Shown here piece by piece: positions 32,856-41,656 of a DNA stretch of 64,000 nucleotides. The translations under genes and the position numbers were made by a program. Below the pieces are notes generated by a model. The model saw only the letters and a program-made list of their open reading frames with translations. It was not told the DNA's origin and searched no databases. Origin of the DNA: Thermus brockianus (lineage in GTDB: Bacteria > Deinococcota > Deinococci > Deinococcales > Thermaceae); NCBI RefSeq assembly GCF_021462505.1, contig NZ_JAKEDV010000007.1, positions 62,001-126,000 on the forward strand, given 5' to 3'. The stretch's first letter is position 1. Each line of letters begins with the position of its first letter.

Positions 32856-34654
32856 GCCTGGGCCTGGAGGCGCACCGCGGTGTTGGCGGCGCCGTAGGCC
32901 TCGTAGCCGCCCCGGCGCTCCACCACCTCAAAGAAGAAGCGCCCCCGGAAGGTGGGGGTGTAGAGGTGGAGGAACTCGGCGCCCTCGAGGGTGCGGTCGT
33001 AGAGGAGCTGGTGGGCCTGAAGCCGCTCTACCTCCTCCGGCGAAAGGCCGTGGCGGGCGGCCAAGGCGCGGTAGTAGGAGGCGGGAATGCGTAAGGGGCG
33101 GAACCCTTCCTGGGCCGCTCGCCGGGCGAAGGCCAAGAGGTCAGGGGTGCGGAAGGCCACGTGTTGGATGCCTGCATGGCCAAGTCTTTGCAGGAAGCGG
33201 GAAGCCGCCGTACCCATGCCTTCGGAGGTGTTTACCGGGATGCGCACCCGGCCATCGGGGCTGCGCACGGAGCGGCTGTAGAACATCCCGTAGGGGTCAA
33301 AGACCTCCACCACCGGGTCCACCTGGAAGCCGAAGAGGGCCTTGTAGATGAGAAGCCAGCTGTAAAGCTCCCACCGGGGAACGACGTTGGTGAAGTGGTC
33401 CACCTCCAAGAGGGCATCCCCTTGGGGCTCTCCTAAAACCACAAGCCCATAGGCCTCTAGTAGAGGGCCATCCACCAAGTAAAGCCGGGTATGCCCCACC
33501 CCCTGGATGGCGGCGTAGCCTAAGGCCTCCTGGGGCCTGGGTAGGAGGGAAAGCCCAAGCTCCCGGGCCCGGGCCGCCACGGGGGCTGCTTTGCCCACCC
33601 GGAGGCCTACCCCGTACACAGACGGGAACTCCCGCACCCCATCCCCTTCCTCGGGGGGGTGGAGGAGGACCTGGGCCTGGCCCGCCCGGTAAAGGCAGAG
33701 CTCCAGGGCCGGGTGGCGGGCCTCCTGCCGGAAGCCCAAGGCCCGGAGGAGGTTTTGGAGGTCCTCGAGGTCTTCCTCCTCGCCGGCGATCTCCACGAAC
33801 TCCACCCCCAGCACCGGGCTTCCTTTAGGCAAGGGAGGAAGGAGGAGCCCCAGCCGGTCAAAGAGGAATTTGAGGGCGCGGAGTCCATCCTGGGCCACCT
33901 GCTCCGGGTTTGCGCCCCGGAACCACTCGTTGAAGATTTCCAAGGAGATAGGGCCCCGATACCCCGTGGCCAGGACGCTTTGCAAAAAGGCCTCCACGGG
34001 CCAGTCCCCTTGCCCCGGCATGGCCCGGTGGTGGCGGCTTAGGGCCAGGGGGTCCATGAGGAGGTTAGGAGCATCGGAAAGCTGCACCAGGAAGATCTTT
34101 TCCCCGGGCAAGCGGGCGATGGACTCCAGGGGGTTCTGCCGCACGAAGCAGTGGAAGCTATCCAAAACGAGGCCGAGGTGGGGGTGGTCTGCCCGGCGCA
34201 CCACCTCAAAGGCCTGGGGCCAGTCCCGGATGTGTCGCCCCCAGGCCAGGGCCTCGTATCCCACCCTAAGACCCCGGCTAGCGGCCTTCTCGGCTAGGGC
34301 GTGGAGATCGGCCGCCGCTTGTTCTAGGTCGTCCAGGGCCAGGGGAGAGGTGTTGGAGCAGACATAGGTGAGCTCTACCCCGAGCTCGGCCATCAGGTCA
34401 AACCAGCGCTCTGCCCGGACCAGGTTGCGGCTCCGGTAGGGCTCGGGCATGGCCTCATAGTCCCGCAAGGGCTGGAGGGCCACAAGGCGCAGGCCCAGAT
34501 CCTCCGCCAGGGCCCGCAGCTCCCTGGGGGTTCCCCGGAACCCCGCTAGGTCCTCCTCAAAGATCTCCACGGCCCGGAACCCCGCCTTGGCGATGGCGAG
34601 GAGCTTCTCCTCCAAGGTGCCACCTAGGGCACAGGTAGCAATGGCCCATTCCAT
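32837..34654 (-). CDS. quiC: 3-dehydroshikimate dehydratase, fused type (QuiC)
   Basis: A 605-residue two-domain protein. Residues 1 to about 275 form a sugar-isomerase-type TIM barrel starting IATCALGGTLEEKLLAIAKAGF, with metal ligands in VGYEALAWG, LVLDSFHCF and ISLEIFNEWF. Residues about 285-605 form a 4-hydroxyphenylpyruvate-dioxygenase-like VOC half with H (EVDHFTN), H (IQHVAFRT) and E (FFFEVVERRGG) still present. This is the QuiC architecture of Pseudomonas and relatives, which dehydrates dehydroshikimate to protocatechuate. Last gene of the tctC-tctB-tctA-dehydrogenase-quiC operon, so the operon likely imports and converts quinate or shikimate-like acids. Confidence 0.9.
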   Translation of the reverse strand: MEWAIATCALGGTLEEKLLAIAKAGFRAVEIFEEDLAGFRGTPRELRALAEDLGLRLVALQPLRDYEAMPEPYRSRNLVRAERWFDLMAELGVELTYVCSNTSPLALDDLEQAAADLHALAEKAASRGLRVGYEALAWGRHIRDWPQAFEVVRRADHPHLGLVLDSFHCFVRQNPLESIARLPGEKIFLVQLSDAPNLLMDPLALSRHHRAMPGQGDWPVEAFLQSVLATGYRGPISLEIFNEWFRGANPEQVAQDGLRALKFLFDRLGLLLPPLPKGSPVLGVEFVEIAGEEEDLEDLQNLLRALGFRQEARHPALELCLYRAGQAQVLLHPPEEGDGVREFPSVYGVGLRVGKAAPVAARARELGLSLLPRPQEALGYAAIQGVGHTRLYLVDGPLLEAYGLVVLGEPQGDALLEVDHFTNVVPRWELYSWLLIYKALFGFQVDPVVEVFDPYGMFYSRSVRSPDGRVRIPVNTSEGMGTAASRFLQRLGHAGIQHVAFRTPDLLAFARRAAQEGFRPLRIPASYYRALAARHGLSPEEVERLQAHQLLYDRTLEGAEFLHLYTPTFRGRFFFEVVERRGGYEAYGAANTAVRLQAQAYELAG

Positions 34655-34657
34655 ACT

Positions 34658-35629
34658 TCACCAAACCAGGACCACTTTGGGTTCGGGAACCCGGCCTTCC
34701 AGGAGGGCTGAAAAGGCTTCATCGGCCCGTTCGGCGGGCCAAAGGCGAACGAGGCTTTCGGGAAGCTGGGGCAGGAGGGACAGGGCTTCCTTGAACTCGC
34801 CCGGGGTGAAGAGGTAGCTTCCCAAGATGGCCTTTTCCCGGAGGACCAGGTCCTGAAGGTCCAAGGGCGCTTCTAGCCCCGATAGCCCCACCACCTCGGC
34901 CCTTCCCCCAGGAGCCAGGGCCCGGAGGCCCTGCACCAGGGTGGCCTCGAGGCCCACCGTATCCAGGACCAAGGGGTAGACGCCAGGAGAGAGGTCGCCC
35001 GCTTCCTGCATCCACACCTCCACAAGCCCTAGGGAAAGGAGAATCTGTCCCCGCTGTTCCTGGGGTTCCAGGAGGTGCACCCTCACCCCTAGGGCGTTGA
35101 GGAGCCAGGCGGCCAAAGCCCCCATGGCCCCACCTCCCACCACGAGCGCCCTTTCCCCGCTTTGGGGCTTGGCGAGCCTCACGGCGTGGAGGGTCACGGC
35201 CAAGGGCTCCGCCACGGCCCCCTTCCAGAGAGGTAGCCCTTCGGGCAAGGGGTAGGCCAGGGCTTCGGGGACCCGGATGCGCTCCGCTAGCCCTCCAGAC
35301 AGGTGGAAGCCTAGGTGCAGGCGCTTCGGACAGAGATGGGGTTTACCCCCCTGGCAGGCCTCGCAATCCCCACAGGCCAGGGCAGGGTAGAGGGCCACTG
35401 GGCGGCCCACAAGGTTACTGGGCCCCTCCTCCACCAAACCCGCCACCTCGTGGCCTAGAACCAGGGGTGGACGCCACCGAGCCCGCATGGCGGGCGTGCC
35501 CTTGTACACGCTAAGGTCGCTCCCGCAGATCCCCACGGCCACCACCTTGAGGAGAAGGCCCTCTCCTGCGGGTTCCGGGCGCTCCTCCAGGGCCATTTGG
35601 CGGTAATCCTTCAGGACCCAACTCCTCAT
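34658..35629 (-). CDS. zinc-dependent medium-chain dehydrogenase
   Basis: A 323-residue MDR-family dehydrogenase. The catalytic zinc ligands are C35 (GICGSD), H60 and E61 (GHEV); the structural zinc Cys are C86, C89, C92 and C100. The Rossmann segment is ALVVGGGAMGALAAWLLNALG. Short for the family, with no clear substrate. Because it lies between tctA and quiC it may oxidise an alicyclic alcohol such as shikimate or quinate to a substrate for QuiC; that is inference. It overlaps tctA by 4 nt and ends 3 nt before quiC. Confidence 0.88.
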   Translation of the reverse strand: MRSWVLKDYRQMALEERPEPAGEGLLLKVVAVGICGSDLSVYKGTPAMRARWRPPLVLGHEVAGLVEEGPSNLVGRPVALYPALACGDCEACQGGKPHLCPKRLHLGFHLSGGLAERIRVPEALAYPLPEGLPLWKGAVAEPLAVTLHAVRLAKPQSGERALVVGGGAMGALAAWLLNALGVRVHLLEPQEQRGQILLSLGLVEVWMQEAGDLSPGVYPLVLDTVGLEATLVQGLRALAPGGRAEVVGLSGLEAPLDLQDLVLREKAILGSYLFTPGEFKEALSLLPQLPESLVRLWPAERADEAFSALLEGRVPEPKVVLVW

Positions 35630-37113
35630 CCCTCCTCCCGTTGGGCTAGGGCCTCAAAGGCCTTTAACCGTCGGGCCTGCCGCAACCGCAACCAGACCAA
35701 GCCCACCAAGAAGAGCAGGTTTACGAGGGCCAGGAGCATGGCCACGGGGCGCTCAAAAAAGCTCCAGACGTTCCAGTGGGTCTTGATCATGCTTACCATG
35801 AGGTGTTGCTCCAAAAGGGGCCCTAGAACCATGCCCAAGACTACCTGGCCCAGGGGATAGTCCCCGAGGCGAAGGAGAAGGCCCAAGACCCCCAGTAGGG
35901 CCAGCACGTAGAGGTCAAAGGGGTTGTTGTTGATGGCATAGGCTCCAAGGAGGCTGAGCCCGGCGATTCCGCCGAGCAACACCCCTCTGGGCAAGCGGGA
36001 GGCCAGGCCCACCAGGAAGGAGCCCAGGTACCCCACCAAGGGCATGATGAGGACGCTGGCAAGGAGGAAGACTCCGTAGATCTCCACCACCAAATCCAGG
36101 TGGCGGGCGAAGAGCTCCGGGCCTGGCCGGATGCCCAGGGTGAGGAAAAGCCCAAGGACGATGGCGGTGAGGGTGTCGCCCGGAAGCCCTAAGGAAAGGG
36201 CGGGAATCCAGGTGCCCGCCACGGCGGCGTTGTTGCTGGATGCGCCCGCCAACACGACGGTTTCCTTAGTTCCCTTGGCCAGGCGCTGGAAATTGCTGGC
36301 GATCCAGGCGGCGAAATCGGAGCCCGCCCCCGGTAGGAAGCCGATAAAGGTGCCTAGGAGGGAAGAGCGCAAAAAGAGACCGCGTTGGCGCAGGATAAGA
36401 CGAAGGGGCTCCAGGAAAAAGAGGGACGCCGACCCCCTGAGGGGGGCAGGCTGGACGCTGGAAGAACCGGGGCCCTTCAGGAGCTGGTACAACACCTCGC
36501 TTAAACCGAAGAGGCCGATCAGCGCCACGATGAAGTTGATGCCTCCGAGAAGGTTCACGTTGCCGAAGGTGAAGCGGGGGTTACCCAGGGCCGGATCGTA
36601 GCCCACCGTGGCCAGGAGCATCCCCAAGGCAAAGGCCACCAGCCCCTTGGCGATGTGGGGAGCGGCGAGGACCCCGCTCGTGACCCCTAGGAGGACGAGC
36701 CAAAAGTACTCAAAGGAAGAGAACTGCCGGGCTATAGCCGCCATTCCCAAGGACCCCACCACGAGGAGTCCCGTGCCCACCAGGCTTCCCAAGGCGGAGG
36801 CCAGGGCGGAAAGCCCAAGGGCGAAGGTAGGGCTCCGCTCCTTGCCCAGGTCATGAATCTCTTCGGCGTAGGCTGCGGAGGCTGGGGTTCCTGGGATGCG
36901 GGCCATCACCGCCCCGATGTCCCCGGCAAAGATGGCCGTGGCGCACAGGCTGATGATGGCGGCGAGGCCTACCTCGGGGGGGAGAAAAAGGGCGAAAGGG
37001 ATGAAAAGGCTCAGGGCCAAGGTGGCGGTGAGCCCAGGGAGGGTCCCGAAAACCGCTCCATAGAGACCCCCGAGGAACATGGCGAGAAGGACTTCGGGAG
37101 AAAAGAGGCTCAT
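35626..37113 (-). CDS. tripartite tricarboxylate transporter, large permease (TctA)
   Basis: A 495-residue membrane protein with about twelve helices. The TctA family features GLYGAVFGTLPGLTATLALSLFIPFALFLPPEVGLA and FLPGAGSDFAAWIASNFQR are visible near the start and near residue 260. The ATG at 37113 overlaps the tctB stop (ATGA) and is preferred to longer forms. TctA works with the TctB and TctC proteins encoded immediately upstream. The operon context suggests an aromatic or hydroaromatic acid as substrate rather than citrate. Confidence 0.93.
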   Translation of the reverse strand: MSLFSPEVLLAMFLGGLYGAVFGTLPGLTATLALSLFIPFALFLPPEVGLAAIISLCATAIFAGDIGAVMARIPGTPASAAYAEEIHDLGKERSPTFALGLSALASALGSLVGTGLLVVGSLGMAAIARQFSSFEYFWLVLLGVTSGVLAAPHIAKGLVAFALGMLLATVGYDPALGNPRFTFGNVNLLGGINFIVALIGLFGLSEVLYQLLKGPGSSSVQPAPLRGSASLFFLEPLRLILRQRGLFLRSSLLGTFIGFLPGAGSDFAAWIASNFQRLAKGTKETVVLAGASSNNAAVAGTWIPALSLGLPGDTLTAIVLGLFLTLGIRPGPELFARHLDLVVEIYGVFLLASVLIMPLVGYLGSFLVGLASRLPRGVLLGGIAGLSLLGAYAINNNPFDLYVLALLGVLGLLLRLGDYPLGQVVLGMVLGPLLEQHLMVSMIKTHWNVWSFFERPVAMLLALVNLLFLVGLVWLRLRQARRLKAFEALAQREEG

Positions 37114-37514
37114 GCCGGTACCCCCAGCAAGCGGACAAAAACCCCGTAGGCCAAGAGCCACAAACCCAGGGCGGTCAACAAAGCCCTGTACCAGCCTTCA
37201 CCCGCTAGAAGGGTTCCTACCCCGGCGGCGATGGCCGTGGCCAGGGCGATGCCCGCACGGGGCACCAGGGCGGGAGCCAGGAGAAAAAGAAGGGTCAGAA
37301 AGAGGACGCGGAGCCACGCTCCCTCTAACCGGATGCGAAGTCCTTCCGCCTTTTCCCAAAGCAGGTAGAGCCCCCCAAGGACCAAGGCGGTGCCCAGGAC
37401 CCGGGGAAAGAGTTCGGGGCCCGGCCCCTCCGCCTTGGGAAGCCCTAGGCTAAGCACCCAGGCGAGCGTCCCCAGGCCTGCGGCCAGAACCCCGACGAGG
37501 TTTCCCCACCCCAT
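37110..37514 (-). CDS. tripartite tricarboxylate transporter, small permease (TctB)
   Basis: A 134-residue membrane protein with four hydrophobic helices: VGVLAAGLGTLAWVLSLGL, FPRVLGTALVLGGLYLL, VLFLTLLFLLAPALVP and a C-terminal TALGLWLLAYGVFVRLLGV. Size, topology and position between the tctC and tctA genes identify TctB, a family with little sequence conservation. It follows tctC by 7 nt and overlaps tctA by 4 nt. Confidence 0.85.
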   Translation of the reverse strand: MGWGNLVGVLAAGLGTLAWVLSLGLPKAEGPGPELFPRVLGTALVLGGLYLLWEKAEGLRIRLEGAWLRVLFLTLLFLLAPALVPRAGIALATAIAAGVGTLLAGEGWYRALLTALGLWLLAYGVFVRLLGVPA

Positions 37515-37521
37515 GTCTTCC

Positions 37522-38493
37522 TCAGAACTTCAGGCCTAGCTCCTGTACGATCTGGTTCATAGCCCGGGTTCTTTCCTGGAGGAAGGCCAGGCTGGCTTTG
37601 CGGTCCAGGTGGCGGATGACCAGGTTAGCGTTCTGCATGAATTTTACGAACTCGGGATCCTGCACCGCCTGGGCGAAGGCCTTGTCTAGCACGTCAATGA
37701 CCGAGGGTAGCGTGAACTTGGGTGCCGCCGCCATGAGGAAGGAGGCAAAGGTCCAGTCCACGCCCACCTCTTTCAACGTAGGAACGTCCGGGAAGGCCGG
37801 GAAGCGGCTGTCGGTCATGAAGGCGAGGTAGCGGGCTTGGCCGGAGCGCACCAGGTTGGCTGCCTCGCCAATGGCCACGAAGGCCACGTTCACGCCCCCG
37901 GCAACGAGTTCCTGGAGCGCCGCTGCCGCACCTTGGGCCGGCACCCAGGGGAGCGCTTCGTCCTTGAGGCCGAGCTTCCAAAGGAAGCCTAGGCGGGCAA
38001 AATCGTAGGAACCCCACTTGGCGGTGCCCGAAGCCTTGTACTTTCCCGGGTTTTGCCGGATATCCTGAATGAGTTCCTGGATGGTCTTCCAGGGCGCATC
38101 CTGGCGTACCACCACGGCCACAGGGTTTAGCACCAGGAGGGAGATGGGAGAGAACATGTCCGCGCTGATTTTTGTTTGGGCCACCCACGGGGGTAAGACC
38201 ACTTCCAGGGTAATGATCCCGATGGTGTAGCCGTCAGGCCGGGCCTGGGCGATGGCCCCGTGGCCCACCGCCCCACCACCCCCGGTGCGGTTCACCACCT
38301 GCACCGGAACCTTAAGGATTCGCTCCAACACGGGAGCCAAAGCCCGGGCGGTGAGGTCCGTGCTTCCACCGGGAGACCAAGGAACAATGAGGGTGATGGG
38401 CCGCGAGGGATAGCGTTGGGCCCAAACCTTGCCCATGGCCAGGGCTCCGGTGGTGCCGAGAAGCCACTTGAGAACGCGCCTACGCTGGAGCAT
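37522..38493 (-). CDS. tripartite tricarboxylate transporter, substrate-binding protein (TctC/Bug)
   Basis: A 323-residue exported binding protein. The signal peptide MLQRRRVLKWLLGTTGALAMGKVWAQ has a basic front and a Tat-like arrangement without a perfect twin-Arg motif. Bug-family features follow: PITLIVPWSPGGSTDLTARALAPVLERILKVPVQVVNRTGGGGAVGHGAIAQARPDGYT. This is the solute receptor for TctAB. The gene is first in its operon, behind a promoter with a palindrome just upstream. Confidence 0.93.
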   Translation of the reverse strand: MLQRRRVLKWLLGTTGALAMGKVWAQRYPSRPITLIVPWSPGGSTDLTARALAPVLERILKVPVQVVNRTGGGGAVGHGAIAQARPDGYTIGIITLEVVLPPWVAQTKISADMFSPISLLVLNPVAVVVRQDAPWKTIQELIQDIRQNPGKYKASGTAKWGSYDFARLGFLWKLGLKDEALPWVPAQGAAAALQELVAGGVNVAFVAIGEAANLVRSGQARYLAFMTDSRFPAFPDVPTLKEVGVDWTFASFLMAAAPKFTLPSVIDVLDKAFAQAVQDPEFVKFMQNANLVIRHLDRKASLAFLQERTRAMNQIVQELGLKF

Positions 38494-38522
38494 ACATTCA
38501 CCTCCCGTGAGGGTTTAGCGAA

Positions 38523-38574
38523 AGTTTACCCGCTCTGGCCGCTGGAGCAAGGGGGGGGTTCAGTATGCCTGAAC
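38523..38574 (-). promoter_or_regulatory. tctC promoter with upstream palindrome
   Basis: On the minus strand TTGCTC (38545-38550) and TAAACT (38523-38528) are 16 bp apart and precede a GGGAGG ribosome binding site and the ATG at 38493. GTTCAGTATGCCTGAAC (38558-38574), with 6-bp arms and a 5-nt centre, lies 7 nt upstream of the -35 box, which is where an activator binds. A run of eight G (38551-38558) separates palindrome and -35 box. Confidence 0.55.
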
Positions 38575-38597
38575 AGAAAGGTCTAAATATCCGAACC

Positions 38598-39794
38598 CTA
38601 GACCAGGCTTCCCACCCATCGGCCCGTGGTGTATTGCCCTGTGTAGTTGGTGGCCAGGAAGCGCTGGAGGGGCTCTGAGGCCAGTACCTGCTTGAGTTCG
38701 GCTTGGCGGAGGCCCTCGAGGAAGGGGTCAGGGTGGGTGTGAAGGAGGTGGGTCATCCAGTAGGAGAAGTACTCCCCCTGCCACACGTGTTCCAAGCAGG
38801 TTTCCGTGTAGCGGCTTAGTTTGGCCTCATCTCCCTTTTTGAAGAACGTCCAGAGGGCATGGAACAGGGCCACGGCATCGGATACGGCTAGGTTCATCCC
38901 CTTGGCGCCCGTGGGGGGCACCACATGGGCGGCATCGCCCGCAAGGAAAACCCGTCCATGCTGCATGGGCTCGGCCACGAAGGCCCGGTGGGGGGTGAGG
39001 CTCTTTTCCAAAAGCGGACCCGGCTTTACCGGAACTGCCCCCTCCAGGCGCAGGTTGAGCTCCTCCCAGATCCGTTCGTCTGGCCAGTCCTCTAGGTTTT
39101 CCCCGGGAGATACCTGAAGGTAGTTCCGGGCCAGGGTAGGGGAGCGCATGGAGAAAAGGGCAAAGCCTCGAGGGTGGCTGGCGTAGATCAGTTCCTCCGC
39201 TGCCGGCGGGGCCTCCGCCAGGATGCCGAGCCAGGCAAAGGGATAGGCGATTTCTTTAAGGGTGAGGCCAGGGATAAGCGCTCGCATGCGGCTATGGGAG
39301 CCATCGGCCCCCACCACGAAGGTGGCTTCTAGCTCCGCCTCTTGCCCCTCAGGGGTGCGGTAGCGAACCCTAGGCGTGCTCGTCAGGTTTTCCAGGCCCA
39401 CCACCTCGTGTTCAAAAAAAATCTCCCCGCCCTCTTCTAAAAAGCGGGCGATCATGTCGCGTACGAGGTACTGCTGGCCGTAGACCCAGATGCGCCACCC
39501 ATCGGCTAGGTTGGGAAAATCTATGCGGTGTAGCTCCCCCACATGGGCGAGGTAAATCCCTCGGTGCTCGTAGCCGCTTTGGAGGAGTCCTTCCCCGAGA
39601 CCCGCCTGGAGCAAGATTTCCCTCGTGCCCCATTCCATGACCCCAGCGCGGATGCGGTGGGGACTGGTTTCTAGGTACTCCCGGGTCTTGGCCTCGAGGA
39701 CCACCACCCTAATCCCCTCCCGGTAGAGGAGGTGGGCGAGGAGAAGGCCGGCAGGTCCTGCGCCCACAATGGCCACGTCCGTCTTGGCGGGCAT
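38598..39794 (-). CDS. pobA: 4-hydroxybenzoate 3-monooxygenase
   Basis: A 398-residue FAD monooxygenase that makes protocatechuate from 4-hydroxybenzoate. FAD motifs: GAGPAG near the start, VGADGSHS, and VFLAGDAAHVVPPTGAKGMNLAVSDA. PobA-specific segments are SPHRIRAGVMEWG and HPRGFALFSMRS, corresponding to the substrate pocket with a Ser-x-Arg pair. The ATG at 39794 gives the usual N-terminus; the longer frame is the end of dctM. It is the last gene of dctP-dctQ-dctM-pobA, so the TRAP transporter probably imports 4-hydroxybenzoate or a related acid. Confidence 0.93.
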   Translation of the reverse strand: MPAKTDVAIVGAGPAGLLLAHLLYREGIRVVVLEAKTREYLETSPHRIRAGVMEWGTREILLQAGLGEGLLQSGYEHRGIYLAHVGELHRIDFPNLADGWRIWVYGQQYLVRDMIARFLEEGGEIFFEHEVVGLENLTSTPRVRYRTPEGQEAELEATFVVGADGSHSRMRALIPGLTLKEIAYPFAWLGILAEAPPAAEELIYASHPRGFALFSMRSPTLARNYLQVSPGENLEDWPDERIWEELNLRLEGAVPVKPGPLLEKSLTPHRAFVAEPMQHGRVFLAGDAAHVVPPTGAKGMNLAVSDAVALFHALWTFFKKGDEAKLSRYTETCLEHVWQGEYFSYWMTHLLHTHPDPFLEGLRQAELKQVLASEPLQRFLATNYTGQYTTGRWVGSLV

Positions 39795-39798
39795 ACGC

Positions 39799-41109
39799 TT
39801 ACCTCCCCAGGGTTCCCCAGTTGGGTAGCCAAAGCGCCAATTGGGGAAAGACGAAAAGAAGCCCAACCAGAGCAAAAAGGGGGATGAGAAAAAGCATCAC
39901 CCAGCGGAAGATGCTTCCCAAGGGCACCTCGGGCAGCATGGCCTTAACCACGTACACGTTCACCCCCACCGGGGGCGTAATGACCCCCATCTCCGCAGTC
40001 AACACCACCAGAACCCCAAACCAAATGGGATCAAAGCCCAATTTCTGCACTACGGGGAAGAAGACGGGAACCAGGAGGGTAATCAAGGCCATGGAATCCA
40101 TGAAAAACCCTCCCAGGAAGAAGATGAGGACAATGGCGAACAGGATGGTTTCTGGAGCCAAGGGAAGCCCTTCTACCCAGTCGGCAAGGTGAAAGGGTAT
40201 ACGGGTGAGGACGAGAAAGCGGCCAAACAAGGTGGCCCCAGCGATGAGGGTGAGAATCATAATGGACGTGCGCAGGCTTTCCGCCGTGGCGGCTACAAAC
40301 CCTGCCCAGGTCAATCGGCGATTAAGGGCCGCGAAGGCCAAAGAGCCCGCTGCGCCAATCGCCCCTGCTTGGGTGGGGCTGAACCACCCCCAAAAGAGGC
40401 CCCCCACCACCAGGACGAACAAAAGGGGAACCTGCCACGCACCCAATAGGGCACGGAAACGTTCCCCCCAGGACAGGGGTTCTGCGGGAGGGGCCGAGCT
40501 GGGCCGCCAAAGAGCCACCCCGTAGGCGGTGGCTGCCAGAAGAAGGGTGAGAACAATGCCGGGAAGCACGCCCGCCAAGAAAAGGTGTCCCACGGGTTGG
40601 GTGGTCAGGAAGGCATAGACTAGAAAGACAGTGCTAGGGGGGATGAGAATGCCCAAGGCACCTCCCGCGGCCACGGTGGCCCCGGAAAAGGCGGGATCGT
40701 AGCCGTAGCGCCGCATTTCGGGAAGGGCCATGCGCCCCATGGCAGCAGCGGTGGCGGCGCTGGAACCCGAAACGGAGGCAAACCCAGAACAGGCCAAAAT
40801 GGTGGCCACACCTAGCCCTCCCCGCACAGGCCCCACCAGGGCATAAAAGGCCCGGTAGAGCGCCTCGCCCATGCCCGCCATGGAGGCGTAGTAGCCCATT
40901 AGGACAAAAAAGGTGATGGCGCTAAGGCTATAACTGGAAAACTGGTTAAAGACATCGCGGGCGGCCAGGCTGGCGGCCGCATCCAGAGGTATGAGCACCG
41001 CCATGCCCCCAAGGCCCACCAACGCCATGGCGAAGGCTACCGGCACACCCAAGGCGAAGAGGGCCAGGAGAACAAGGATCCCTAGCAGTCCAAGCTCTGT
41101 TGGGTTCAT
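39799..41109 (-). CDS. TRAP transporter large permease (DctM)
   Basis: A 436-residue membrane protein of about twelve helices. Characteristic are GVPVAFAMALVGLGGMAVLIPLD, GMGRMALPEMRRYGYDPAFSGATVAAGGALGILIPPS and FFMDSMALITLLVPVFFPVVQKLGFDPIWFGVLVVLTAEMGVITPPVGVN, all typical DctM motifs. It overlaps the dctQ stop by 4 nt and lies 4 nt before pobA. It uses an ion gradient to import the acid bound by DctP. Confidence 0.94.
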   Translation of the reverse strand: MNPTELGLLGILVLLALFALGVPVAFAMALVGLGGMAVLIPLDAAASLAARDVFNQFSSYSLSAITFFVLMGYYASMAGMGEALYRAFYALVGPVRGGLGVATILACSGFASVSGSSAATAAAMGRMALPEMRRYGYDPAFSGATVAAGGALGILIPPSTVFLVYAFLTTQPVGHLFLAGVLPGIVLTLLLAATAYGVALWRPSSAPPAEPLSWGERFRALLGAWQVPLLFVLVVGGLFWGWFSPTQAGAIGAAGSLAFAALNRRLTWAGFVAATAESLRTSIMILTLIAGATLFGRFLVLTRIPFHLADWVEGLPLAPETILFAIVLIFFLGGFFMDSMALITLLVPVFFPVVQKLGFDPIWFGVLVVLTAEMGVITPPVGVNVYVVKAMLPEVPLGSIFRWVMLFLIPLFALVGLLFVFPQLALWLPNWGTLGR

Positions 41110-41594
41110 CGGTGCTCCCTTAGCTTGACGAGTTGATCCAGGAAGAGATAGAGCCCATAGAGGGTACTCAACACCAGTAGCCCCCAAAAGGCATAGGCGA
41201 ACGGATACATGGGGGTACGAAGGCCCGGTAGGACTTCCCCGGACTGGGCTAGCCCTTGGGCAAAGCGCCAGGTGTAGAGGGCGATGATGGCGAAGAAGAT
41301 AGCAACCAGAAGGTAGCCCATGGCGCTAAGGAGTCCCCGGACCGGGCGGGGAAGGAGGTGGAGCCCATACTCTACATGGATGTGGCGGCCCAAGAGGAGG
41401 GTCATGCCCATACCGGCACCTACCGCCAAAAGCTGGGCAATGCTTACCAGTTCGGTGGCCCCGCTCAAGGGGGACTTGAACACCTTGGCCCCTATGACGT
41501 CCCAAAGCGTGGTGCCAAGCATGACCCAAAGGCAAAGCACTCCGAGTGCCTCGCCGAGTTTTCCCAAGGCATAGATGCGTTGCCGCAAGCCCAT
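41106..41594 (-). CDS. TRAP transporter small permease (DctQ)
   Basis: A 162-residue membrane protein with four helices (LGEALGVLCLWVMLGTTLWDVIGA, GATELVSIAQLLAVGAGMGMTLLLGRHIHVEYGLHLLP, a third near 88-108 and a last near 128-150). The sequence R-HI-VE after the second helix is the usual DctQ landmark. A hairpin lies between dctP and this gene. Confidence 0.9.
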   Translation of the reverse strand: MGLRQRIYALGKLGEALGVLCLWVMLGTTLWDVIGAKVFKSPLSGATELVSIAQLLAVGAGMGMTLLLGRHIHVEYGLHLLPRPVRGLLSAMGYLLVAIFFAIIALYTWRFAQGLAQSGEVLPGLRTPMYPFAYAFWGLLVLSTLYGLYLFLDQLVKLREHR

Positions 41595-41610
41595 AAAGCG
41601 TCCTTTCGCA

Positions 41611-41648
41611 GGGGAAAGCCCCGCTTTGGGACTTGCGGGGCTTTCCCC
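41611..41648 (-). terminator. intercistronic hairpin between dctP and dctQ
   Basis: A perfect 14-bp inverted repeat, GGGGAAAGCCCCGC (41611-41624) and GCGGGGCTTTCCCC (41635-41648), encloses a 10-nt loop. It starts 8 nt after the dctP stop and ends before the dctQ ribosome binding site (AAAGGA). It has no T-run after it, so it may be a partial terminator or 3'-end protector giving more binding protein than permease. Confidence 0.65.
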
Positions 41649-41656
41649 AAAAAGGC

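Noticed and set aside
38551-38558. Phase-variable G tract
   Set aside because: Eight G in a very GC-rich genome, in a non-coding position; nothing in one sequence shows variation, so only a weak note is kept under findings.
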